The notes beneath the pieces are model-generated. The model ran no database searches. It was not told the DNA's origin and worked only from the letters and a program-made list of their open reading frames with translations. DNA of 64,000 nt, taken from contig JBDPYZ010000012.1 of NCBI GenBank assembly GCA_047291315.1, positions 1 through 64,000 of the forward strand. Direction: 5' to 3'. This document shows, piece by piece, positions 23,091-32,700 of this stretch; the stretch's first letter is position 1, and every line of letters starts with the position of its first letter. Made by a program: the position numbers and the translations under genes. The DNA is from Arsenophonus fragariae (lineage in GTDB: Bacteria; Pseudomonadota; Gammaproteobacteria; Enterobacterales; Enterobacteriaceae).

Positions 23091-23691
23091 ATGAAATATG
23101 ACCTGATACTCGCAGACCCACCCTGGCAATACCATAACAAAGCATCCAACGTCGCAGCACACAATCACTACAACACCACTGACTAGACTACCCATAGAAA
23201 CAATCGTTAATGATAACTCGGGACTCTACATGTGGTACACGGGCAACTTTGTACTTGAAGCTATTCGATTAGCTGAAGCATGGGGATTTAAGGTAAAAAC
23301 CATGAAAGGATTTACCTGGGTCAAGCTGAACAAATTAGCCAAAGGGCGGATCTCTAAAGCCATCAAAAGAGCTTAGCTGTCTGATGCTGATGACTTTCTG
23401 ACACTACTCAATACTAAAACACGCATGAATGGTGGTAATTATACCCGCAGTAATTCAGAAGACTGTTTTCTTGCCACCAGTGGAAAGGGACTACAACGCA
23501 AGAACGCTTCCATCAAACAAGTTATCTACTCCTGTCTCGGAGAACATAGCCAGAAACCCAAAGAAGTCCATCACCGATTAGAGAAGCTCTACGGTGATGT
23601 AAGACGTATTGAGCTTTTTGCCCGTGACAAAATACAGGGCTGGGATCTGTGGGGCAATGAAGCAGCAGTAAATAGTATTGAATTTTTTTAA
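23091..23691 (+). pseudogene. MT-A70 family adenine methyltransferase, broken
   Basis: Starting from ATG 23091 the sequence gives KYDLILADPPWQYHNKASN, then in other frames LPIETIVNDNSGLYMWYTGNFVLEAIRLAEAWGFKVKT and TRMNGGNYTRSNSEDCFLATSGKG, ending KIQGWDLWGNEA at 23691. DPPW is the catalytic motif and NYTRSNSE-F is typical of the phage Dam-like MT-A70 methylases. One frameshift and at least two stops are present. Such methylases protect phage DNA from restriction. Confidence 0.88.
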
Positions 23692-23711
23692 TATTATAAG
23701 AGGAATGAATA

Positions 23712-23864
23712 ATGCTTAATGACCCAATAGAAGAAAAATAAGTTTTAAATAGATTAAAACGCAGTAGATCAGCTTTATGGAGGCCCCATAAAAAATGTAA
23801 ATTTCCTGAACCTGTTTTAAATTATCCTGCAAGATATAGATTATCTGCTATCAGGCATGGATAG
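23712..23864 (+). pseudogene. Small phage gene remnant
   Basis: A 51-codon frame starts MLNDPIEEK, is stopped by TAA at codon 10, and resumes VLNRLKRSRSALWRPHKKCKFPEPVLNYP. The gene family is not recognised. It lies between the methylase and the integrase remnants, the position of an excisionase or similar small gene. Confidence 0.35.
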
Positions 23865-23885
23865 AACGAGGGGGGAGGAGTTAAT

Positions 23886-25058
23886 TAAATTTTAAGTTGA
23901 TCAACATACCAAAGAATTTTATCTGCATATAGCTCATATGCCGCCCTTTGTTCGTCTATCCAATCATTTTTATGATATACGGCCATCACCCCACCTAACT
24001 CATGACCGAGCATTTTTTATGTTACGTGCGGTATTATTCCTTCACGTGATAGATTGGTTACTAGTGATCTTCTAAAATCATGAGTACGCCACTCAGGAAT
24101 ATCGATAATACCTCTTAGTTTTCGTATGTATAAGTTTGCTGATGATCTATCTATCGACTTATCTAATTTCTGCCCAGGAAACAAAACATCATTACCATAA
24201 TTAATTAGTCTATCTATTAAAGTTTAACATGTGAAAATATGGGAAGTCTTATTACATTACCCATTTTGGAGGGTTTAGCTGAGGTTGTCCATATAAGGTC
24301 ATCCATATTAAATTCGTTAATTGTTGCAAGTCTAAGCTCAGATAAACGAGGCCCCTCCCACAATAATAACAATTGATATAATACTTTATTTGATGAAACA
24401 ATTTTATTGTTTTATAATGCTAGCCAAATTTTGGCAGGCTCTGTATATGTTAAAACTCTACTTCCTATCTCTGGCTTTTCCCCCAATATTCTTAGCACTT
24501 AATTTCATTACCTCACATGAAGGTATAAACTGTCGGCCTATACACCAATTAATAACTGATTTTAATTGTATAAGCAAAACTCTTGCTTTTATTTGATTAT
24601 CTTTTTCTTGTTTATCGAAAAATTTTACCCATGAAGATATAGATACATTTGCACCATGTACAGACTGAAAATGTCTATACATGGTGTTATACACAACTGA
24701 ACGATAAAGTATTTGTGTGTTTTGTTTTAATGTTGACGCATATTTATCCCACCAATAGTCGAGACAATCTTTCAACGTTGTTTCACCTTCATCTTTAGAA
24801 AAATAAATTTTTGGATTAAGTCTTTTTTATACAAATCTCGCATATCACTAACTATGATCCGAGCATCTTTAAGCGACAAAGCTGGATAATGACCAATAGT
24901 CAACCTTACTGGCTTACCTTCCCATCGATAACGATATTGAAATTCAAGACTCCATTAGAAGAAATATGAGCACTAAGACCACCACTATCAGCCAATTCTG
25001 TTTTTACTTTATAGGGTTTGTTACTTATACTTCTAAGTTTTGTATCACTAAGCGCCAT
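23886..25058 (-). pseudogene. P4-type tyrosine integrase, heavily decayed
   Basis: The N-terminus MALSDTKLRSISNKPYKVK and ADSGGLSAHI is typical of P4-family integrases. The middle (CLDYWWDKYASTLKQNTQILYRSV, VINWCIGRQFIPSCEVMKLSAKNIGG) and the C-terminal catalytic part (EWRTHDFRRSLVTNLSREGI, KMLGHELGGVMAVYHKNDW) occur in different frames with several stops. It reads toward the element from its right end, next to the terminator repeat, as expected when the integrase lies near attachment DNA. Confidence 0.88.
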
Positions 25059-25208
25059 AGTCTTACCATATGTACATAATAACAAGTGAACGAAGTAATA
25101 AACAACCAAAACAAAGTAAAAAAAGAATGACAAAAGAGAAAGAATAACTTGATTATAGCAGACAATAACAAATAGGATTAAAACAATACAAAACAGTTAT
25201 AAACAATC

Positions 25209-25247
25209 AAAAAAACAGCTCCCTTATTATAAATCAATAAAGGAGCT
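25209..25247 (-). terminator. Rho-independent terminator of the pdh/lpd operon
   Basis: On the minus strand AGCTCCTTTATT and AATAAGGGAGCT form a 12-base-pair stem (one G-U pair) around GATTTAT, followed by a run of seven T. It lies about 55 bases after the lpd stop. The same sequence in decayed form sits at 19578-19608. Confidence 0.85.
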
Positions 25248-25275
25248 AGTAACAAGCCGAATAATCCTTCCAACA

Positions 25276-25303
25276 AATCTATTTTATTGAAATAAAATAG
25301 ATT
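25276..25303. terminator. Perfect AT-rich hairpin at the lpd stop codon
   Basis: AATCTATTTTATT and AATAAAATAGATT form a 13-base-pair stem around GA. The plus-strand side is followed by ATTTTTT, so it can end transcripts coming from the mobile element; on the minus strand it overlaps the lpd stop codon and may protect the 3' end. Confidence 0.6.
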
Positions 25304-26726
25304 ATTTTTTCTTTACTTTTGGATTAGGTAAATCAGTAATACTTCCCTCAAATACTGCAGCTGCCATACCAATTGATTCGTATAATGTAGGATGAGCATG
25401 AATGGTCAATGCAATATCTTCTGCATCACACCTCATTTCAATAGCTAAACCAATTTCACCAAGTAATTCCCCACCGTTAACACCGACAACAGCACCACCA
25501 ATAACGCGGTGAGTTTCCTTATCAAAAAGAAGCTTAGTCATCCCCTCTGAACAATCAGATGCAATAGCACGACCAGAAGCAGCCCATGGAAAAGTAGCTA
25601 CCTCATAACTAATACTTTTTTCTTTAGCTTCTTTTTCCGTCAAGCCAACCCAGGCAACCTCAGGCTCAGTATAAGCAATTGAAGGAATAACTTTTGGATC
25701 AAAATAGTGTTTCAAGCCAGAAATCACTTCAGCCGCAACATGCCCCTCATGAACACCTTTATGAGCCAACATTGGCTGCCCAACAATATCACCGATGGCA
25801 TAAATGTGTGGGACATTGGTACGCATCTGCTTATCTGTGTGGATAAAACCACGCTCATCCACTTCTATCCCGGCTTTACCTGCATCAATCAATTTGCCAT
25901 TAGGTACACGACCAATTGCCACTAAGACAGCATCATAGTACTGTGGCTTTGCGGGCGCCTTCTTTCCCTCCATTGTGACGTAGATGCCATCTTTTTTAGC
26001 TTCTACCGCGGTCACTTTGGTCTCGAGCATTAAATTAAACTTCTTACTTATTTGTTTAGTAAAAAGCTTAACAATATCTTTATCTGCCGCTGGAATAACC
26101 TGATCGAACATTTCAACAACATCAATTTCCGATCCTAATGCATGATAAACGGTACTCATTTCTAAACCGATGATACCACCCCCCATTACTAACATACGCT
26201 TGGGTACTTTTTTTAGTTTTAGAGCATCAGTAGAATCCCACACACGCGGATCGTCATGTGGAATAAATGGAAGCTGGATCGGACGTGAACCTGCTGCAAT
26301 AACTGCATTGTCAAAGTTTATCGTCGTTACCTCTTTTTCACCTTCAACGACCAGTGTATTAGCACCGGTAAATTTACCTAATCCATTAATAACTTTAACT
26401 TTACGGCCTTTTGCCATCCCTGCCAAACCAGTTGTCAATTGACCAATAACTTTTTCTTTCCACAACCGTACTTTATCGATATCTGTTTTAGGTTCACCAA
26501 ATACGATCCCATGTGCCGCCAATGCCTTGGTTTCTTCAATAACTTTTGCAACATGCAATAATGCTTTGGAAGGAATACAACCGACATTAAGACAAACACC
26601 GCCTAATGCCGCATAACGCTCGACTAAAACCGTTTCTAAACCCAGATCTGCACAGCGAAAAGCTGCTGAATAACCCGCAGGGCCCGCACCTAGAACCACT
26701 ACTTGGATTTTAATTTCAGTATTCAT
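25302..26726 (-). CDS. lpd: Dihydrolipoamide dehydrogenase (E3)
   Basis: The 474-residue protein is nearly identical in outline to E. coli Lpd: FAD-binding GAGPAGYSAA, redox-active CLNVGC, NAD-binding MGGGIIGLE, the dimer-interface HAHPTLYES with the catalytic His-Glu pair, and a C-terminal PNPKVKKK. It reoxidises dihydrolipoyl groups in the pyruvate and 2-oxoglutarate dehydrogenase complexes and in glycine cleavage, making NADH. I prefer the second ATG (26726), which has better spacing to the AAGGGG site. It is the last gene of the pdh cluster. Confidence 0.97.
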   Translation of the reverse strand: MNTEIKIQVVVLGAGPAGYSAAFRCADLGLETVLVERYAALGGVCLNVGCIPSKALLHVAKVIEETKALAAHGIVFGEPKTDIDKVRLWKEKVIGQLTTGLAGMAKGRKVKVINGLGKFTGANTLVVEGEKEVTTINFDNAVIAAGSRPIQLPFIPHDDPRVWDSTDALKLKKVPKRMLVMGGGIIGLEMSTVYHALGSEIDVVEMFDQVIPAADKDIVKLFTKQISKKFNLMLETKVTAVEAKKDGIYVTMEGKKAPAKPQYYDAVLVAIGRVPNGKLIDAGKAGIEVDERGFIHTDKQMRTNVPHIYAIGDIVGQPMLAHKGVHEGHVAAEVISGLKHYFDPKVIPSIAYTEPEVAWVGLTEKEAKEKSISYEVATFPWAASGRAIASDCSEGMTKLLFDKETHRVIGGAVVGVNGGELLGEIGLAIEMRCDAEDIALTIHAHPTLYESIGMAAAVFEGSITDLPNPKVKKK

Positions 26727-26903
26727 CATGACCCCTTACTTTTGTTGTCCGGCGGGTCAGACAAAATAATTTATAACCACCGAGACTTATGTACTACAGG
26801 CAGTTTACAGAATTGTTAACATCCTTGAAAGCGCTCCAACGTGACAGAACTCTCAATCTATAGGATAAAATAGAAAAAATTCTGTAATTACTAATAATAA
26901 AAC

Positions 26904-26924
26904 AGACCGACATTTAGCCGGTCT
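26904..26924 (-). terminator. Terminator between aceF and lpd
   Basis: On the minus strand AGACCGGC and GTCGGTCT form an eight-base-pair stem around TAAAT, followed by GTTTTATT. It lies 6 bases after the aceF stop. E. coli also has partial termination here, with lpd having its own promoter; the 200-base gap supports the same here. Confidence 0.75.
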
Positions 26925-26929
26925 ATAAA

Positions 26930-28549
26930 CTACATAACCAAACGGCGAATATCACTCATTAACTGTCCAATATGAGTGACAAAACGCGCTCCCTCTGCAC
27001 CATCAATCACACGATGATCAAAAGAGAGTGACATAGATAATATCAGACGTGAAATAAATTCACTACCATTCCATACTGGTTTCATTGATGAGCGAGATAG
27101 ACCCATAATAGCCACTTCTGGCGCATTAATAATGGGTGTAAAACTCGTCGTACCAATACCACCTAAGCTAGAAATAGTAAAGCTGCCACCTTGCATATCA
27201 GACGCAGTCAACTTACCAGTACGCGCTTTCTTCGATACTTCCATCAATTCTTTTGAAAGTTCGATAATACCTTTTTTATTAACATCGCGAATAACAGGCA
27301 CAACCAAACCATTTGATGTATCAACAGCAATACCAATATGAACATATTTCTTCAATGTTAATCGCTGAGCATCCGCAGAAATTGAACTATTGAAACGAGG
27401 CATCTCTTCTAATGCTCGAGAAACTGCTTTCATGACAAAAACTAACGGTGTAATTTTTATCCCCGTTTGCAACTTTTCCATCTCTTTATTTTGTTGCTTA
27501 CGGAAAGCTTCTACTTCGGTAATATCAGCATTTTCCATAACAGTAACATGCGGGATCATGACCCAGTTACGACTCAAATTAGCACTAGAGATCTTTTGAA
27601 TGCGACCGAGTTCAACTTCTTCAACTTCACCAAATTTACTAAAATCAACTTTTGGCCATGGTAGCATGCCTGGCAAACCACCCGCTATAATTGTTCCGGC
27701 TTCAGAATATTTTACCACCTCTTTGACATAAGCCTGAATATCTTCACGCAGAATACGACCTTTACGCCCAGTTCCATTTACCTTAGCCAAATTGACACCA
27801 AATTCACGCGCTAAACGGCGAATAAGAGGTGTTGCATGCACATACGCATCATTTTCAATAAATTCATTCTTAGTCTCAGAAGCACTGCTTGCCTTTGCAG
27901 TTAATGAGGCTTGAAGTGGTTCAGAAGATGGATCCGCTGATTTCGTTGCTATTTCAGTGCTACTAGTTTCCGCACTGTCAGCTGGTGAAGCTGCGGTGAC
28001 ATCAACCTCAAAAATCATAATAAATGAACCAGTTTTAATTTTATCGCCTTTTGCAATTTTGATCTCTTTAACTTCACCAGCAAAAGGTGCTGGCACTTCC
28101 ATCGATGCCTTTTCGCCTTCTACAGTAATTAGTGATTGCTCAACAGAGATTTTATCACCAACGTTAACCATTACATCAGTAACTTCAACCTCATCATTAC
28201 CAATATCTGGTACAATAATTTCCTTTAATTCACTTTTTGCCCGATCCGCATCTTTGCTATCGGCTTTATCCGCGTTTGAGTCTGAAGTAGTTTTAGCGCT
28301 AGCTTCTGTTGCTTTTTCTGCTGTATCAAAAACCATGATCAACTTACCGGTTGCCACTTTGTCACCAACAGCAACTTTGATTTCCTTCACAACCCCAGCC
28401 TGTAGTGACGGAACTTCCATTGATGCCTTTTCACCTTCTACGGTAATTAACGACTGCTCAACATCAACTTTATCGCCCACTTTTACCATAATTTCGGTAA
28501 CTTCAACTTCATCAGCACCAATATCAGGAACGTTAATTTCAATAGACAT
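26930..28549 (-). CDS. aceF: Pyruvate dehydrogenase E2, dihydrolipoyl acetyltransferase with two lipoyl domains
   Basis: The 539-residue protein has two lipoyl domains with EGEKASMEVP lipoylation sites (Lys41 and Lys147), each followed by an Ala/Ser/Asp-rich flexible linker, then the E3-binding domain (ATPLIRRLAREFGVNLAKVNG) and the catalytic domain ending with SFDHRVIDGAEGARF (active-site His, Asp). E. coli AceF has three lipoyl domains and about 630 residues, so one is missing here; two-domain forms are known in other enterics. It transfers acetyl groups from E1 to CoA. It follows aceE by 12 bases. Confidence 0.97.
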   Translation of the reverse strand: MSIEINVPDIGADEVEVTEIMVKVGDKVDVEQSLITVEGEKASMEVPSLQAGVVKEIKVAVGDKVATGKLIMVFDTAEKATEASAKTTSDSNADKADSKDADRAKSELKEIIVPDIGNDEVEVTDVMVNVGDKISVEQSLITVEGEKASMEVPAPFAGEVKEIKIAKGDKIKTGSFIMIFEVDVTAASPADSAETSSTEIATKSADPSSEPLQASLTAKASSASETKNEFIENDAYVHATPLIRRLAREFGVNLAKVNGTGRKGRILREDIQAYVKEVVKYSEAGTIIAGGLPGMLPWPKVDFSKFGEVEEVELGRIQKISSANLSRNWVMIPHVTVMENADITEVEAFRKQQNKEMEKLQTGIKITPLVFVMKAVSRALEEMPRFNSSISADAQRLTLKKYVHIGIAVDTSNGLVVPVIRDVNKKGIIELSKELMEVSKKARTGKLTASDMQGGSFTISSLGGIGTTSFTPIINAPEVAIMGLSRSSMKPVWNGSEFISRLILSMSLSFDHRVIDGAEGARFVTHIGQLMSDIRRLVM

Positions 28550-28561
28550 TGATTTTACCTC

Positions 28562-31225
28562 TCATGCCAGACGCGGGTTAATTTTTTCTGGGTTGATGTG
28601 GTATTTTTTGATAGCTTCATCCACCAATTTTACATCCACTTCGCCACGTTTTGCTAATTCACCCAATGCCGCTACTACTACATAGGAAGTATCAACCTCA
28701 AAATAATGACGGAGGTTTTCACGACTATCTGAACGACCAAAACCATCAGTACCCAAAACACGATAATCACTTGCAGGAATGTAGGAATGAATTTGTTCTC
28801 CAAATAATTTCATATAATCTGTCGATGCAACTGCAGGTGCATCATTCATGATTTGAGCAACATATGGTACACGAGGTTTATCAGATGGATGTAACATATT
28901 CCAACGCTCACAATCCTGTCCTTCACGAGCTAATTCGGTAAATGACGTTACACTATATACATCAGAACCAATACCATACTCACTAGACAAAATTTTTGCA
29001 GCTTCGCGTACGTGAAGCATCATTGAACCAGAACCCAATAATTGAACTTTGCCTTTATCACCTTTTAGTGATTCAAGTTTATAGATACCTTTACGAATAC
29101 CTTCTTCAACACCAGCAGGCATCGCTGGCATATGATAATTTTCATTCAAGGTAGTAATATAGTAGTAAACATTTTCTTGTTTCTCACCATACATACGCAC
29201 TAAACCATCATGCATAATGACAGCAACTTCATAAGCATAAGCTGGATCATAAGAGATACAGTTAGGTATGGTTAGTGACTGAATATGACTCTGGCCATCT
29301 TCATGCTGCAAGCCTTCACCATTCAATGTAGTACGTCCTGAAGTTCCGCCAATCAGGAAACCCCGCGCTTGCTGGTCTCCAGCTGCCCATAGCAGATCAC
29401 CAATACGCTGAAACCCGAACATGGAATAATAAATATAAAATGGGATCATCGGCTGGTTATTTGTGCTATATGATGTAGCGGCAGCTAACCAAGAGGCACC
29501 AGCACCCAATTCATTGATACCTTCTTGAAGAATTTGACCTTTTTCATCTTCTTTGTAGTAAGCAACTTGTTCACGATCCTGAGGGGTATACTGCTGTCCA
29601 TTTGGACTATAAATCCCAATCTGACGGAACAAACCTTCCATACCAAAAGTACGTGCTTCATCAGCAATAATTGGCACTAGACGATCTTTAATTGAGTTAT
29701 TTTTTAACATTACGTTCAAAGCACGTACAAATGCGATCGTGGTAGAAATCTCTTTATTTTGCTCTGCTAATAATTGGCTAAAATCTTCTAGTATAGGAAT
29801 ATCTAACTTTTCATCAAAAGTAGGGTTTCGCGCTGGTAAATATCCTCCTAATGCCTGACGACGCTCATGCAGATATTTGTATTCATCTGAATCTTTTTTA
29901 AAAGTAATAAAAGGCAATTTTTCTACTTGATCATCCGCTACCGGCACATTAAAGCGATCACGGAAATAACGAGCCCCTTCTAGGGTCATTTTTTTTACCT
30001 GATGGGCAATATTTTTGCCTTCTGCAGAATCACCCATGCCGTACCCTTTAACAGTCTGGGCTAAAATTACTGTTGGCTTACCTTTAGTTTCTTGCGCTTG
30101 TTTAAAAGCGGCATAAACTTTTTTCGGATCATGGCCACCACGGTTTAACGACCAGATTTCATCATCGGTCATATCTTTAACTAATGCACTTGTCTCAGGG
30201 TAACGATTGAAGAAGTGTTCACGAACATAAGCACCATCTTTAGACTTAAATGTTTGATAGTCTCCATCCAAAATTTCATTCATTAACTGAATTAATTTAC
30301 CTGAAGTATCCTTGCGCAATAATTCATCCCATCGGCCACCCCATAGGACTTTAATGACCAGCCATCCTGCACCGCTAAAGATACCTTCTAATTCATTAAC
30401 AATCTTACCATTACCAGTAACTGGCCCATCTAGGCGTTGTAAGTTACAGTTAATCACAAAAACAAGATTATCTAACTTTTCACGAGTAGCAATCGTGATA
30501 GCACCTTTAGATTCAGGCTCATCCATTTCACCGTCACCAAGAAAAGCATAAACTGTCTGATCTGCCGTATCCTTTAATCCTCGGTGTTGTAAATATTTTA
30601 AGAATTTTGCTTGATAAATAGCGCCAATTGGACCTAATCCCATCGACACCGTAGGAAATTGCCAAAACTCAGGCATTAATTTAGGATGAGGATAAGAAGA
30701 AAGCCCTTTGCCACCAATTTCTTGCCGGAAATTGTCCATTTGCTCTTCAGTGAAACGACCTTCCAAAAATGCGCGTGCATAGATACCAGGCGAAATATGT
30801 CCTTGGAAATAAACTAAATCACCACCATTTTTATTGTTTTTTGCCTTGAAGAAGTGGTTAAAACAGACTTCATATAAAGTTGCAGAAGACTGGAAAGAAG
30901 CCATATGACCTCCTAACTCCAGATCTTTTTTAGAAGCTCGTAAAACCGCCATTACAGCATTCCAACGAATCGCCGAGCGAATACGACGCTCCAAATCCAT
31001 GTTGCCTGGATAATCAGGCTCATCCTCTACGGAAATAGTGTTGATATAATCACAGTTTCCAGAACCTGCTACTATATTAACGCCGCCCTTACGTGCTTGT
31101 TGTAATACTTGATCAATAAGATACTGAGCACGATCAACACCTTCTTCACGGATGACCGATTCGATCGCCTGTAACCAGTCGCGAGTTTCGATCGGATCCA
31201 CGTCATTCTTCGACATATCTGACAT
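28562..31225 (-). CDS. aceE: Pyruvate dehydrogenase E1 component
   Basis: The 887-residue protein has the same length as E. coli AceE. It shows NDVDPIETRDWLQAIESVI at the start, the thiamine diphosphate motif GDGEMDEPESKGAI with NCNLQ, and the long conserved IADEARTFGMEGLFRQIGIYSP and NGEGLQHEDGQSH segments. It decarboxylates pyruvate and reductively acetylates the E2 lipoyl groups. It is the first structural gene after pdhR, with a 164-base gap that may contain an additional promoter. Confidence 0.98.
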   Translation of the reverse strand: MSDMSKNDVDPIETRDWLQAIESVIREEGVDRAQYLIDQVLQQARKGGVNIVAGSGNCDYINTISVEDEPDYPGNMDLERRIRSAIRWNAVMAVLRASKKDLELGGHMASFQSSATLYEVCFNHFFKAKNNKNGGDLVYFQGHISPGIYARAFLEGRFTEEQMDNFRQEIGGKGLSSYPHPKLMPEFWQFPTVSMGLGPIGAIYQAKFLKYLQHRGLKDTADQTVYAFLGDGEMDEPESKGAITIATREKLDNLVFVINCNLQRLDGPVTGNGKIVNELEGIFSGAGWLVIKVLWGGRWDELLRKDTSGKLIQLMNEILDGDYQTFKSKDGAYVREHFFNRYPETSALVKDMTDDEIWSLNRGGHDPKKVYAAFKQAQETKGKPTVILAQTVKGYGMGDSAEGKNIAHQVKKMTLEGARYFRDRFNVPVADDQVEKLPFITFKKDSDEYKYLHERRQALGGYLPARNPTFDEKLDIPILEDFSQLLAEQNKEISTTIAFVRALNVMLKNNSIKDRLVPIIADEARTFGMEGLFRQIGIYSPNGQQYTPQDREQVAYYKEDEKGQILQEGINELGAGASWLAAATSYSTNNQPMIPFYIYYSMFGFQRIGDLLWAAGDQQARGFLIGGTSGRTTLNGEGLQHEDGQSHIQSLTIPNCISYDPAYAYEVAVIMHDGLVRMYGEKQENVYYYITTLNENYHMPAMPAGVEEGIRKGIYKLESLKGDKGKVQLLGSGSMMLHVREAAKILSSEYGIGSDVYSVTSFTELAREGQDCERWNMLHPSDKPRVPYVAQIMNDAPAVASTDYMKLFGEQIHSYIPASDYRVLGTDGFGRSDSRENLRHYFEVDTSYVVVAALGELAKRGEVDVKLVDEAIKKYHINPEKINPRLA

Positions 31226-31389
31226 GGTCTATTCCTTATCTATTATCTGTTTCTAATGTAGTTTCTGAGCCATCTTTTGAACATATTTACTAAACCAGAA
31301 AGAAGAACAAAAGATAACTCCTATTGCCGCAACTTTGGCCCGAATAAATCAGAGCGGTAATGCAGACGCAGCAACAAAAATCTGCACTA

Positions 31390-32160
31390 CTAAATTAAAT
31401 TTTGGTATTGTTTTACTCGGCGTAAAGAACGCTCACGACGTGTATGCTCACGACTGATGTCCAGCAAAATCTCCTCAATAAATGCTAAATGGCGATGTGA
31501 TGCTTCCTGTGCCTTTTCAGGCTCACGCGCGATAATAGCTTCAAAAATTTGAGTTCTATGTTTACTTACTGCTGCATGCATTTCTTTACGTGTATATAAG
31601 CACTCAAAATTTTGTCTAATATTCTGCTCTAACATTGGAACCATACACCGAAGAATATGAAGTAATACCACGTTATGAGCTGCTTCAGTAACAACCAGCT
31701 GATATTGCAAAACAGCCTCAACTTCAGCATTAACATCTCCACTCTCTTGAATATCCTGAATTTGTAGATGACTTATCTTAATTCTAGCCAGATCCTCATC
31801 ATTTCCTCTTAAAGCAGCATAATAAGCGGCAATACCTTCAAGAGCGTGGCGTGTTTCTAAAAGATCAAATTGTGATTCCATATGCCCAGATAATAACTGG
31901 GTAAGTGGATCGCTAAAGCTTTGCCATAGATTTTTTTGGACAAATGTACCTCCTCCTTGCCGGCGAAGAAGAAAACCTTTAGCTTCAAGCTTCTGAATCG
32001 CTTCACGCAGAGAAGGTCGAGAAACATCAAATTGCTTGGCCAATTCACGTTCAGGCAGCAATTTTTCTCCGGGGCGCAATATTCCTTCAAGAATTAAATG
32101 CTCAAGGCGCTGTTCAATGACATCAGATAATTTAGGTTGGCGAATTTTGCTATAAACCAT
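31390..32160 (-). CDS. pdhR: Pyruvate-responsive GntR-type repressor of the pdh operon
   Basis: The 256-residue protein has an N-terminal GntR winged helix (LSDVIEQRLEHLILEGILRPGEKLLPERELAKQFDVSRPSLREAI) and an all-helical FadR/FCD ligand domain (LLETRHALEGIAAYYAALR, SKHRTQIFEAIIAREPEKAQEASHRHL). In E. coli PdhR represses pdhR-aceEF-lpd, ndh and cyoA and is released by pyruvate. A perfect PdhR box lies 57-73 bases upstream of its start. The retained regulator contrasts with the dead cra and leuO elsewhere in this window. Confidence 0.97.
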   Translation of the reverse strand: MVYSKIRQPKLSDVIEQRLEHLILEGILRPGEKLLPERELAKQFDVSRPSLREAIQKLEAKGFLLRRQGGGTFVQKNLWQSFSDPLTQLLSGHMESQFDLLETRHALEGIAAYYAALRGNDEDLARIKISHLQIQDIQESGDVNAEVEAVLQYQLVVTEAAHNVVLLHILRCMVPMLEQNIRQNFECLYTRKEMHAAVSKHRTQIFEAIIAREPEKAQEASHRHLAFIEEILLDISREHTRRERSLRRVKQYQNLI

Positions 32161-32216
32161 ATTTACAATAGGCCATTCATATTTTGCGTAAATATTTATT
32201 TAACACTACCAAAGTT

Positions 32217-32233
32217 AATTGGTAATACCAATT
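32217..32233. promoter_or_regulatory. PdhR operator, perfect palindrome
   Basis: AATTGGT-AAT-ACCAATT is a perfect 17-base inverted repeat and matches the known PdhR consensus ATTGGT-NNN-ACCAAT. It lies upstream of pdhR, so autoregulation of the whole operon is expected. Confidence 0.9.
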
Positions 32234-32700
32234 TATCCTAGATGTACATAAAGTAACAAAGTATTCACCAACTGTCCATAAAAGCTTAAATTTAACCTTA
32301 AAAAACTCGCACTTTTTGATAAAGATTTTTAAAAATCCAAAAAAATGATAGTTTCAGTTTTTTTTAAGCACTAATGTTAATTTTTTAATATACCTATAAT
32401 TAATCAACTGAAACGTTATTATTCGAATTTAATTAAATTAACAGTCAATTTAAATGAATAAAATTAAATATGTAACTAAAAATATAACAGACTTTTATAA
32501 ATGAACATTAATCATTTTTAGTAAAAACGATTGATAGAATTGATATAAAAAATACTTATTTAAAAATAGATCAAATAATTAAGAAAATTTAATTAATATA
32601 AGTATATTATCCTGATATTTTACAAATTAATATATTGAAATACTTAACCATATTATGTTAATGTAATGAAATATAATTGTTATGTTTATTGAATAAATAG
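32234..32700. other. AT-rich gap where aroP and ampDE are usually found
   Basis: No frame or recognisable fossil is visible in this roughly 470-base stretch apart from promoter-like AT-rich DNA next to pdhR. In E. coli aroP, ampE and ampD lie between pdhR and nadC; here they seem cleanly deleted. Confidence 0.6.

Larger units (their letters stand above)
19578..25239. mobile_element. Decayed integrative element inserted between lpd and acnB
   Basis: The segment separates lpd from acnB, which are adjacent in other enterics. It is flanked by direct copies of the lpd terminator, has a P4-type integrase pseudogene next to its right end and contains phage-gene fossils plus one intact lipase-like cargo gene. 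About 5.7 kb in size. The integrase and all phage genes are broken, so it can no longer move by itself. Confidence 0.7.

Noticed and set aside
27957..28685. Long open frame (242 codons) on the plus strand opposite aceF/aceE
   Set aside because: It is antisense to highly conserved lipoyl-domain repeats; its Ser/Thr-rich, repetitive translation is a shadow of the aceF codons.
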